Source: Betaproteobacteria bacterium
Lineage (GTDB): Bacteria > Pseudomonadota > Gammaproteobacteria > Burkholderiales > Burkholderiaceae_E
DNA length: 10,530 bases
NCBI GenBank assembly: GCA_009925965.1
Contig: RFPW01000060.1
Location: forward strand, 1-10,530
Direction of reading: 5' to 3'
Position 1 is the stretch's first letter, and each line of letters opens with the position of its first letter. Of this stretch, positions 1-6,318 are shown one piece after another. The notes under the pieces were generated by a model, which did not search any database, was not told the origin of the DNA, and saw only the letters and a program-made list of their open reading frames with translations. A program made the position numbers and the translations under genes.

Positions 1-759
1 CGTGAAGACGTCGTCGATCTTCTGCTCAATTTGAAGGGCATTACCTTCAAGCTCTTGAACCGCGATGAGGTTTACCTGACCCTGCGCAAAGAGGGCCCTG
101 GTGAGGTGCGAGCGGCAGACATTGATTGTCCTCACGATGTGGAAGTGATCAATCCAGAGCATGTCATCGGACATCTGACAGCTGGTGGCAAGCTTGACAT
201 GCAGATCAAGGTCGAGCGTGGGCGTGGCTACATCCCGGGTACGGTGCGCAATCACGGCGAAGCCAAGACGATCGGGCGCATCGTTCTAGATGCCTCGTTC
301 TCGCCGGTTCGTCGGATCAGTTACGCCGTGGAGAGCGCGCGCGTCGAGCAGCGTACCGACCTGGACAAGCTCGTTCTGGATGTAGAAACCAACGGGGTGG
401 TGGCGCCCGAAGAGGCCGTTCGTTATGCAGCGCGGCTGCTCGTCGAACAGCTTTCGGTTTTTGCCGCTCTCGAAGGGGCGGAGCCCGCGATTGAGGCGGC
501 CCGTACGCCACAAATCGATCCGGTGCTCATGCGTCCGGTCGATGATCTTGAATTGACGGTGCGTTCGGCCAACTGCCTCAAGGCGGAGAATATTTATTAC
601 ATCGGTGATCTGATCCAGCGCACCGAAAACGAGTTGCTCAAGACCCCCAATCTGGGCCGTAAATCGCTCAACGAAATCAAGGAAGTGCTCGCCTCACGCG
701 GGCTGACTCTTGGGATGAAGCTCGAAAACTGGCCACCGGCCGGTCTCGAGCGCCCCTGA
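1..759 (+). CDS. rpoA: RNA polymerase alpha subunit, 5'-truncated by window edge
   Basis: This is the alpha subunit of RNA polymerase, which nucleates core enzyme assembly and contacts UP elements and activators. The frame is open from base 1 (first codons read REDVVDLLLNLKG), so the gene starts outside the window. The TTG at 31 is an internal Leu codon, not a start. The visible 252 residues correspond to roughly E. coli residues 78 onward: the rest of the N-terminal domain (VERGRGYIPG, ARVEQRTDLDKLVLDVETNG), a linker around visible residues 145-175, and the C-terminal domain (RPVDDLELTVRSANCLKAE, LLKTPNLGRKSL). The DNA-contacting Arg equivalent to E. coli R265 is visible residue 188. It ends with GMKLENWPPAGLERP, a betaproteobacterial style of tail. 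rplQ follows after 45 bases, as usual in the alpha operon. Identification is certain. Confidence 0.98.
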   Translation, partial: REDVVDLLLNLKGITFKLLNRDEVYLTLRKEGPGEVRAADIDCPHDVEVINPEHVIGHLTAGGKLDMQIKVERGRGYIPGTVRNHGEAKTIGRIVLDASFSPVRRISYAVESARVEQRTDLDKLVLDVETNGVVAPEEAVRYAARLLVEQLSVFAALEGAEPAIEAARTPQIDPVLMRPVDDLELTVRSANCLKAENIYYIGDLIQRTENELLKTPNLGRKSLNEIKEVLASRGLTLGMKLENWPPAGLERP

Positions 760-804
760 GAGTTCGTCCGCGACTTGTAGACACGCTCCGACAGGACCAC
801 AATC

Positions 805-1188
805 ATGCGCCATCGCAACGGACTCAGAAAACTCAATCGCACCAGCTCGCATCGCCAAGCGCTGTTGCGTAACCTCTGCAATGCGCTCCTGCGCCATGAG
901 CAGATCAAGACCACTCTGCCCAAAGCCAAGGAGCTGCGCAGAGTCGTTGAGCCCATCATCACCCTGAGCAAGACCCCCTCTTTGTCCAATCGCCGCCTCG
1001 TGTTTTCGAGGCTGCGCGATCGCGAGATGGTGGTCAAGCTGTTCGATGATTTGGGCCCACGATTCGCAAGTCGACCTGGTGGCTACACGCGGATCATGAA
1101 GTTTGGTTTCCGCCTGGGCGATGCCGCGCCGATGGCCGTCATTGAGCTGACCGAGCGCAGCGAGACCGCAGAAACCGCGGCCGAATAA
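805..1188 (+). CDS. rplQ: 50S ribosomal protein L17
   Basis: This is large-subunit ribosomal protein L17, 127 residues, the same length as the E. coli protein. The N-terminus MRHRNGLRKLNRTSSHRQAL is the family signature, followed by the conserved LLRHEQIKTTLPKAKELRRVVEP block. The ATG at 805 has a CAGGA ribosome-binding motif at 792-796, eight bases upstream. It lies 45 bases after rpoA in the same direction and is the last gene of the alpha ribosomal operon. The C-terminus (TERSETAETAAE) is a short acidic, alanine-rich tail that varies in the family. Nothing looks broken. Its stop at 1186-1188 is followed within ten bases by the GGGNCC repeat array. Confidence 0.98.
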   Translation: MRHRNGLRKLNRTSSHRQALLRNLCNALLRHEQIKTTLPKAKELRRVVEPIITLSKTPSLSNRRLVFSRLRDREMVVKLFDDLGPRFASRPGGYTRIMKFGFRLGDAAPMAVIELTERSETAETAAE

Positions 1189-1197
1189 GGTTCCGCT

Positions 1198-1318
1198 GGG
1201 CCCACCAATGATGGGCCCACTAATGATGGGCCCACCTGCTGGGTCCATCATTAGGGCCCCTTCATAGGGACCATCCGCGGGGTCCGTCCATAGGGCCCCT
1301 TCATAGGGCCCATCCAGA
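1198..1318. repeat. Tandem array of nine GGGNCC boxes, 13-15 base period
   Basis: Nine consecutive units each begin with GGGCCC, GGGTCC or GGGACC, at 1198, 1213, 1228, 1241, 1254, 1267, 1280, 1293 and 1306. The first two units are 15 bases (tail ACCAATGAT or ACTAATGAT) and the remaining seven are exactly 13 bases. A further GGGCCC lies at 1331. Units at 1254 and 1293 are identical (GGGCCCCTTCATA). The stretch 1252-1276 recurs at 1291-1315 with one mismatch, a 39-base (3 x 13) step. Because GGGCCC is its own reverse complement, any two units can pair, so the transcript should be highly structured. The array starts nine bases after the rplQ stop. I do not recognise a named repeat family. It may shape the 3' end of the ribosomal transcript or be a slippage-grown minisatellite. 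Confidence 0.9.
1220..1254 (+). other. Strong hairpin inside the GGGNCC array
   Basis: The left arm CTAATGATGGGCCCA (1220-1234) pairs with the right arm TGGGTCCATCATTAG (1240-1254) over 15 base pairs, with a single G.U position in RNA and a five-base loop CCTGC. It lies 32 bases after the rplQ stop. No T-run follows (next bases are GGCCCC), so it is not a classical intrinsic terminator. It could be a 3'-end-protecting stem, a pause or processing site, or one of several alternative folds of the array. Confidence 0.7.
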
Positions 1319-1547
1319 CCCACTCTCGTCGGGCCCTCGCTTGCGCTGCGAGTGGGCGGTGGATGGTCATGCTCCAGGTATGAGCCTATCCCTCTTGGGT
1401 ATCTCCCTTTAGATCTCAGCGCAAGCCCTCTGTCGTTTGCGCGATCTTTCGCACGGCGTTCGTGCGTGGCTCCAGTAGCCTCTCGTTCCCTGTGGTGCGG
1501 CCCCGTCTGGGCGCTGCAACGCGACCCAGGTTTCCAAGGACGAGGAC
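1319..1547. other. Remainder of the rplQ-GGDEF intergenic region
   Basis: This stretch holds no gene I can support. It contains a 7-bp stem (CCCACTC 1319-1325 with GAGTGGG 1350-1356) enclosing the tenth GGGCCC box, and a small hairpin CGCACG/CGTGCG (1450-1455 and 1461-1466) with loop GCGTT. Neither is followed by a T-run. I saw no convincing -35/-10 pair and no recognisable cyclic-di-GMP riboswitch. The promoter of the downstream GGDEF gene should lie here unless it is read from the ribosomal operon. Confidence 0.5.
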
Positions 1548-2558
1548 ATGATTAACGCGATGAGCTTTGCCGTACCCGTGCGTGAGAGTGATCGGCTGAG
1601 GGCGCTCTGGAGTTACGAGATTCTCGATACCGAGCCCGAGGGTGAGTACGACGCGCTTTGCCGTCTGGCGTCGCATACGTTCGGCGTCCCAACGTCGCTG
1701 ATTTCGTTGGTCGATGAACAGCGCGTCTGGTTCAAGTCGCGGCGGGGATTTGCGCTCCCCGAAGTGTCCCGCGCGCAGGCTTTTTCCACGTATGCGGTGC
1801 TCGCGCCGCACGAAATCATGGTCGTGACTAACCTGCGTCATGACTCGCGGTTTGCCGGTCATCCAATGGTCGTTGGCAGCCCAAGGTTCCGCTTTTATGC
1901 GGCCGTGCCGGTGCTCGACGCCAGTGGACTGGCCATGGGTGCACTCGAAATCCTCGACGTCAAAGAGCGCTCGCTGACATCAACCCAGTACGACGCGCTG
2001 CGCGATCTCGGGGGTTTTGTGATGACCGCGATGATGTCGCGTCGCCAAGCGCTCGACCTCACGCGCCTGCCCAATACGGACTACCTCACGGGGATCGGTA
2101 ACCGGGCCGGATTCGACAAGGCGGTCGCCATCGAAATTGAGAACGCGCGCCGCAGTGGGACGACGTTTGCAGTCTTATGCATGGATCTGGATGGTTTTAA
2201 GGCCGTCAACGATCGGTTTGGCCATCCCGCGGGTGATGAGGTCCTGCGTGAGGTGTCCCGACGTCTCAGAGAACTGGTGCGTAAAGGTGACACCTTGGGC
2301 CGGCTCGGGGGCGATGAGTTCGGCATTGTGCTGCGCAACGGTGACGAAAGTTCCGCGCAGGCCCTTCTCGAGCGCATTGCTGAGGGGGTCTTGGAGCCAA
2401 TCGTATTGCGTTGTGGGGCCCACGTGATGGTCGGTATCTCGGGCGGATGCGCCGAATTTGACCAGACCCAGGATTCCGCGGAGCTGATGTTAAGCCTGGC
2501 CGACCAGGCCTTGTATCGCGAAAAGAGAAAGGCGGTTGCCCTGCGACTCGTCTCCTGA
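1548..2558 (+). CDS. GAF-GGDEF diguanylate cyclase
   Basis: The product is a 336-residue predicted cytoplasmic enzyme making cyclic-di-GMP from two GTP. Residues about 12-165 form a GAF-type sensor domain (LWSYEILDTEPEGEYDALCRLA, SLVDEQRVWFKSRRG, RFYAAVPV). Residues about 172-336 form the GGDEF domain: DYLTGIGNR near 178, metal and substrate residues in MDLDGFKAVNDRFGHPAGD (D213, N221, D230), and an exact GGDEF at 254-258. An RxxD inhibitory site (R245-D248) sits five residues before it, so product feedback is expected. The frequent FCxH-like motif of this GAF subfamily reads FSTY (79-82). There is no membrane segment. The ATG at 1548 has AAGGA at 1536-1540, seven bases upstream; ATG 1560 is the alternative but is poorly placed. 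The EAL gene follows after 55 bases, suggesting co-transcription. The sensed ligand is unknown. Confidence 0.93.
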   Translation: MINAMSFAVPVRESDRLRALWSYEILDTEPEGEYDALCRLASHTFGVPTSLISLVDEQRVWFKSRRGFALPEVSRAQAFSTYAVLAPHEIMVVTNLRHDSRFAGHPMVVGSPRFRFYAAVPVLDASGLAMGALEILDVKERSLTSTQYDALRDLGGFVMTAMMSRRQALDLTRLPNTDYLTGIGNRAGFDKAVAIEIENARRSGTTFAVLCMDLDGFKAVNDRFGHPAGDEVLREVSRRLRELVRKGDTLGRLGGDEFGIVLRNGDESSAQALLERIAEGVLEPIVLRCGAHVMVGISGGCAEFDQTQDSAELMLSLADQALYREKRKAVALRLVS

Positions 2559-2613
2559 GCCAGAGTGAGTTCGCGCTTGCGTCACACAAAAACCTTTCCT
2601 TGAGGGGATTAAA

Positions 2614-4536
2614 TTGGCTGATTTTTGCGACCTACCGGTGGCGTGGAACCGGATTCTGCAGGGCTTACCCGTCGGACTCGTTCAGATGTCATGCGATGGC
2701 GAAATCCTCGCCATGAATACCCCCGCAGAGGCAATTCTGGTGGCTTTAAACGGGGAGCAGCCGACCAACTTTTTTCGCTGCCTCGCGGCCGACGCGCCGA
2801 CACTGCCGCGTCAGGCCGAGGATCTGGAGTTGAATCAGACGTTGAATCAGTCACCCGATCCGGCTCAAGTGATCTTCAGCTTGCCTTTGCGCGATGAGCA
2901 ACTTGAGGTTCGCCTGATGCGGTTTGCGACGGGGGGTTATCTCGCGGCACTGAGCCAGGGACAGGGGGTAGGCAGCCTGGGCGGTCTAGGAGGTATGGGT
3001 GCTGCGGGGGGTCATCAGGTCGCGCCAAGACGGGCGAGCGAGGCCCAATGCGACCCGTTGACGAAGATGCAAAATCGGGGCGGGATTCGTCAGGCGGTGC
3101 AGAACGCCCTTGATCGATCCGCGACCGAGCCGGATCACCGGTTTACGGTCTTCTTTCTCAACTGTGATCGCTTTATGCAGATCAACAACGCGTTGGGGTA
3201 CGGTGCGGGCGATACGTTATTGCGCTTGGTCGCGGAGCGCCTGCGTGGGACCTTGCGGGCGAGCGGTTCAGCCCCGGAGGCCAATCGGCCCACCGCTGAA
3301 CTGGCGCGGATCGGCGCCGATGAATTTGTTGTCCTGCTGGACCAGCTCGGCCCCGGTGATGACCCTCAAATCGTCGCGCAGCGGGTGCTCGATGTGCTCG
3401 CCAAACCGTATCGGATTGGTGAGCATCAGGTGCGCTGTGCGGTCAGCATGGGCATGGTGATGATTTCACAGCAGGGGTCGCAGGAGGGGTCGCAAAACTC
3501 GACATCGATTTCGGTGCTGCAGACTGCCGATACGATCTTGCGCGACGCCAGCATTGCAATGAGTGCGGCCAAGCGGGCGGGTGGTGGCCGTTATGCGATT
3601 TTTGATCCGCGCATGGGCGAAGCCGCCGCATGGCGGGGGACGATGGAAGCGGACCTGCGTCGGGGACTCGCCAACGATGAGCTTCACGTGGTCTATCAGC
3701 CTCTCGTCGTGGTGCGTGGCGCCGCGGTTCGGGTGCTTCATGGGGTTGAAGCCCTCGTGCGCTGGACCCATCCCGCCCGGGGGCCGATTCCGCCGCTCGA
3801 ATTCATCGGGGTCGCTGAAGAAGGTGGCTTGATTGATGAGCTGAGCGATTTTGTGCTCAATACCGCTTGCAGTCAGTTTGTTCGTTGGCGCCACGAGCTC
3901 GGCGCGGCGGCGCCGGGTTTATTGGCCGTTAATCTTTCGCGCGCACAGCTGCTGCGTCCCGGTTGGATCGAAGTGGTTCGAGCCGCGCTCAAGGAACATC
4001 AGATGGCACCAGAGGACTTGCAGCTCGAAGTCACGGAGAGCCTGGCAGCACAGCATGAGGGGGTCAGCAGCATGCTGCAGGAACTGAAGTCGCTGGGCCT
4101 GTCCCTCGCGCTGGATGATTTTGGCACCGGATATTCATCGCTTTCGAGCTTGCACGCCTTGCCGATCGATACCGTCAAAATCGACCGGTCTTTTGTCAGT
4201 CAGTCCGATAGTAGTAGCCACCATCGGGCGCTGATCGAGGCGACGGTCCGCGTGGCCAATAGTCTGGGCATGACGACCGTGGCCGAAGGGGTGGAGACGC
4301 AGGCGCAGGCCGAGGTGATCACGTCCTTAGGTTGTGACAGCGCCCAGGGTTATTGGTTTAGTAAGCCCCTGCGGGCCGAGGACCTGGCCCTTTGGGCCAA
4401 TGAATTTCGGGGCGAGCCGGTGGTGAGTGTGGTGACTAAGGTGAAAACGGTGTGCGCGGTGAGCATGGTGAGCAAATTGGCTACGGTGGCCCCGGCGGCG
4501 TCAGATCGCCCCGAATTGTTCCCGGTCAACCCTTGA
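2614..4536 (+). CDS. PAS-like/GGDEF/EAL protein, probable cyclic-di-GMP phosphodiesterase
   Basis: The product has 640 residues and no membrane segment. Residues about 10-115 resemble a PAS sensor (WNRILQGLPVGLVQMSCDGE). A Gly-rich linker follows (114-133). The GGDEF domain (about 145-332) is degraded: GADEF at 234-238, the first metal Asp replaced by N183 (FLNCDRF), and the inhibitory RxxD reduced to R225-A228. The EAL domain (about 342-600) keeps E379-A-L, N439, E472, D501-D502, K522, E558 and Q578, so hydrolysis of cyclic-di-GMP to pGpG is expected. The GGDEF part may instead bind GTP as a regulator, as known for some composite proteins. The TTG start at 2614 has GAGGGGA (2602-2608) five bases upstream and keeps the PAS N-terminus whole. 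A valine-rich tail (602-626) follows EAL. The last 11 bases overlap hemB on the other strand. Confidence 0.92.
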   Translation: MADFCDLPVAWNRILQGLPVGLVQMSCDGEILAMNTPAEAILVALNGEQPTNFFRCLAADAPTLPRQAEDLELNQTLNQSPDPAQVIFSLPLRDEQLEVRLMRFATGGYLAALSQGQGVGSLGGLGGMGAAGGHQVAPRRASEAQCDPLTKMQNRGGIRQAVQNALDRSATEPDHRFTVFFLNCDRFMQINNALGYGAGDTLLRLVAERLRGTLRASGSAPEANRPTAELARIGADEFVVLLDQLGPGDDPQIVAQRVLDVLAKPYRIGEHQVRCAVSMGMVMISQQGSQEGSQNSTSISVLQTADTILRDASIAMSAAKRAGGGRYAIFDPRMGEAAAWRGTMEADLRRGLANDELHVVYQPLVVVRGAAVRVLHGVEALVRWTHPARGPIPPLEFIGVAEEGGLIDELSDFVLNTACSQFVRWRHELGAAAPGLLAVNLSRAQLLRPGWIEVVRAALKEHQMAPEDLQLEVTESLAAQHEGVSSMLQELKSLGLSLALDDFGTGYSSLSSLHALPIDTVKIDRSFVSQSDSSSHHRALIEATVRVANSLGMTTVAEGVETQAQAEVITSLGCDSAQGYWFSKPLRAEDLALWANEFRGEPVVSVVTKVKTVCAVSMVSKLATVAPAASDRPELFPVNP

Positions 4537-5536
4537 GCCAGCGTGCGGCGTCTCGCGCAAAGTAGGTCAGCACGCCGGCCGCGCCGGCACGCCGAAATGC
4601 CAGCAGGGATTCAAGGGCAACAGCGCGTTCATCGAGCCAGCCGTTGGCAGCGGCTGCCTTCATCATGGCGTACTCACCGCTGACCTGGTAGGCAAACGTG
4701 GGTACGCCAAAGCGCTCGGCGACGCGTCGTACGATATCCAGGTACGGCATGCCAGGCTTGACCATGACCATGTCCGCGCCCTGCTCCAGATCGAGCGCGA
4801 CTTCGTGCAGGGCTTCTTCGGCGTTGGCCGGATCCATCTGGTAGGTCTTTTTATCGGCTTTGCCCAGGTTCGATGCCGAGCCCACCGCGTCCCGAAACGG
4901 GCCGTAAAAGGCCGACGCATATTTCGCGGCGTAGGACATGATCCGCGTATGGATCGCCCGATCGTGTTCAAGCGCGTCCCGGATTGCCCCAATCCGCCCG
5001 TCCATCATGTCGGACGGCGCGACAATATCGACCCCCGCGGCGGCCTGAACACGGGCTTGCTCAATCAGGATCGCGACGGTCTGATCGTTCAGAACATAAC
5101 CGCGATCATCAAGAACGCCATCCTGGCCATGGCTGGTATACGGATCAAGCGCCACGTCCGTCAGCAGTCCGAGTTGGGGGAAGCGGCTTTTGAGCGCTCG
5201 CACGACACGAGGCACGAGGCCATCCGGATCGGTCGCAGCGTGTCCGTCGAGGGTTTTTAAAGCCGGGTCGATGACTGGAAAAAGAGCCAGCACGGGGATG
5301 CCAAGGGCGACACAGTCTTCGGCTACTGCGTAAAGCTCGTCGAGTGAGCGCCGTTCGACGCCGGGCATCGAGGCCACGGACTCGATTCGATGCTGGCCAT
5401 CCAGCACAAAGACCGGGTAAATGAGATTGGCCGCGGTCAGGGTGTGCTCGGCCACCATGCGGCGACTCCAGTCATCGCGGCGGAGTCGGCGTGGACGCTG
5501 ACGCAGGAATTGGGGGTGGGTGTCAGGGAAATTCAT
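4526..5536 (-). CDS. hemB: Porphobilinogen synthase (delta-aminolevulinic acid dehydratase)
   Basis: This enzyme condenses two 5-aminolevulinate molecules to porphobilinogen, the second common step of haem synthesis, in the cytoplasm. It has 336 residues, normal for the family. The Schiff-base lysines are K205 (MSYAAKYASAFYGPFRD) and K260 (VMVKPGMPYLD). The metal motif DVALDPYTSHGQDG (127-140) has Asp (D127, D131, D139) where zinc-type enzymes have Cys, so this is the magnesium-dependent type known from Pseudomonas. The ATG at 5536-5534 overlaps the engB stop as ATGA and has no clear ribosome-binding site of its own, which points to translational coupling with engB. Its 3' end overlaps the convergent EAL gene by 11 bases (4526-4536), and no terminator is visible there. 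Identification is certain. Confidence 0.97.
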   Translation of the reverse strand: MNFPDTHPQFLRQRPRRLRRDDWSRRMVAEHTLTAANLIYPVFVLDGQHRIESVASMPGVERRSLDELYAVAEDCVALGIPVLALFPVIDPALKTLDGHAATDPDGLVPRVVRALKSRFPQLGLLTDVALDPYTSHGQDGVLDDRGYVLNDQTVAILIEQARVQAAAGVDIVAPSDMMDGRIGAIRDALEHDRAIHTRIMSYAAKYASAFYGPFRDAVGSASNLGKADKKTYQMDPANAEEALHEVALDLEQGADMVMVKPGMPYLDIVRRVAERFGVPTFAYQVSGEYAMMKAAAANGWLDERAVALESLLAFRRAGAAGVLTYFARDAARWLKG

Positions 5537-6198
5537 ACGGCGTTGTTGGGTTGTGGGTCGGAGTCGGTGTCGTGATGATCAGAATCCTGCGTCAATCGAT
5601 AAAAAGCTGCAATCCGGTCTGACGCTTCCTCGATACCGATTCGATGGGTGGAGGAGAACAACACGAGATCAAATCGCCGGCTGGGGTGGCGCAGTGCGAG
5701 CTCGGCGCGGACTGCTCGCATCGCCGCTTGCTGCTGGTTGCGACTGAATTTGTCGGCTTTCGTCAGGAGCCCGAGTACCGGGATCGTGACCGGTGTCCAG
5801 TCGAGCAGACCATGATCCAGTGCGGTCACGCCGCGCCGGATGTCGAGCATGAGCACGACAGCCACCAGAGGCTGGCGGGTGCGCAGGTAATCTCCAGCCA
5901 AGCCGATCCAGCTTTCTCGTACCGCGCCGGGTGCCGTCGCATACCCATACCCGGGCATGTCGACCAGGAATCCATTGGGTTGATCTTGCGGCCCGATCGC
6001 AAAGAAATTGAGCGCTTGGGTGCGCCCCGGCATCCGGCTTGCAAAGGCCAGCCGACGGCGGTTGCACAGCACATTGAGGGCGGAGGATTTGCCCGCGTTC
6101 GATCGACCCGCGAAGGCAACCTCGGGCAAGCCCTCGATTGGCAGCTGGTGCATCTGCGCGACGGTCGTTGTGAAGCGGGCACTCACCAGCAAGGTCAT
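5533..6198 (-). CDS. engB: Ribosome biogenesis GTP-binding protein EngB/YsxC
   Basis: This small essential GTPase of the TrmE-Era-EngA-YihA-Septin group acts late in 50S subunit assembly. Counting from the start chosen here (221 residues), the GTP-binding motifs are G1 GRSNAGKS (31-38), G2 in PGRT (57-60), G3 DMPGYGY (80-86), G4 TKAD (146-149) and G5 FSS (181-183). The N-terminus MTLLVSARFTTTV aligns with the usual family start, and GGAG lies 11 bases upstream. An ATG at 6207 is the alternative, but GGAG would then sit only two bases away. The frame stays open upstream to 6669, opposite cytochrome c4, and that extension is not family sequence. The C-terminus ends in an acidic, polar tail (DSDHHDTDSDPQPNNAV). 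It is first in an engB-hemB operon, with ATGA overlap. Confidence 0.95.
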   Translation of the reverse strand: MTLLVSARFTTTVAQMHQLPIEGLPEVAFAGRSNAGKSSALNVLCNRRRLAFASRMPGRTQALNFFAIGPQDQPNGFLVDMPGYGYATAPGAVRESWIGLAGDYLRTRQPLVAVVLMLDIRRGVTALDHGLLDWTPVTIPVLGLLTKADKFSRNQQQAAMRAVRAELALRHPSRRFDLVLFSSTHRIGIEEASDRIAAFYRLTQDSDHHDTDSDPQPNNAV

Positions 6199-6228
6199 GG
6201 CCGGCATGGCTCCGAAACTGAAGCCCCT

Positions 6229-6256
6229 ATTGTACAATCCGCCGTGCGCTTGGCTA
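6229..6256 (-). promoter_or_regulatory. Candidate engB-hemB promoter
   Basis: On the minus strand, TACAAT (6234-6229, five of six consensus) is preceded by a 16-base spacer and TAGCCA (6256-6251, four of six to TTGACA). Transcription would begin near 6222, giving a leader of about 24 bases before the engB ATG at 6198. This is a match by eye only. Confidence 0.45.
6233..6238 (+). promoter_or_regulatory. Candidate -10 element for the cytochrome c4 gene
   Basis: TACAAT on the plus strand shares its core with the minus-strand -10 because ATTGTACAAT (6229-6238) is a perfect ten-base palindrome. I see no good -35 at the proper distance (6210-6215 reads CTCCGA), so an activator would be needed or the real promoter lies elsewhere. 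The leader would be about 75 bases. Confidence 0.3.
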
Positions 6257-6318
6257 CCGGCGATGAAAGACGCGCTGAGGTGGCTTGGGTTTTTAGGACG
6301 TTGTGCTTGGAGCACCGC

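Noticed and set aside
694..1323. A 209-codon minus-strand frame whose start encodes a 13-residue repeat (DGPYEGALWTDPA then DGPYEGALMMDPA)
   Set aside because: It runs antisense through rplQ and the end of rpoA. The peptide repeat is only the translation of the GGGNCC array, whose 39-base step equals 13 codons, and no ribosome-binding site or known domain is present.
1198..1340. The GGGNCC array considered as a CRISPR array
   Set aside because: Units are only 13-15 bases with no spacer of 30 or so bases and no cas genes nearby.
1319..1547. A cyclic-di-GMP riboswitch upstream of the GGDEF gene
   Set aside because: I looked for the GEMM-type conserved core and found no match; only small generic hairpins are present.
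1352..1555. A 67-codon plus-strand frame in the rplQ-GGDEF gap
   Set aside because: It has no ribosome-binding site and no recognisable domain, and it overlaps the well-supported GGDEF start.
5644..6318. Long upstream extension of the cytochrome c4 frame
   Set aside because: It is antisense to engB. The signal peptide and ribosome-binding site place the true start at 6319.
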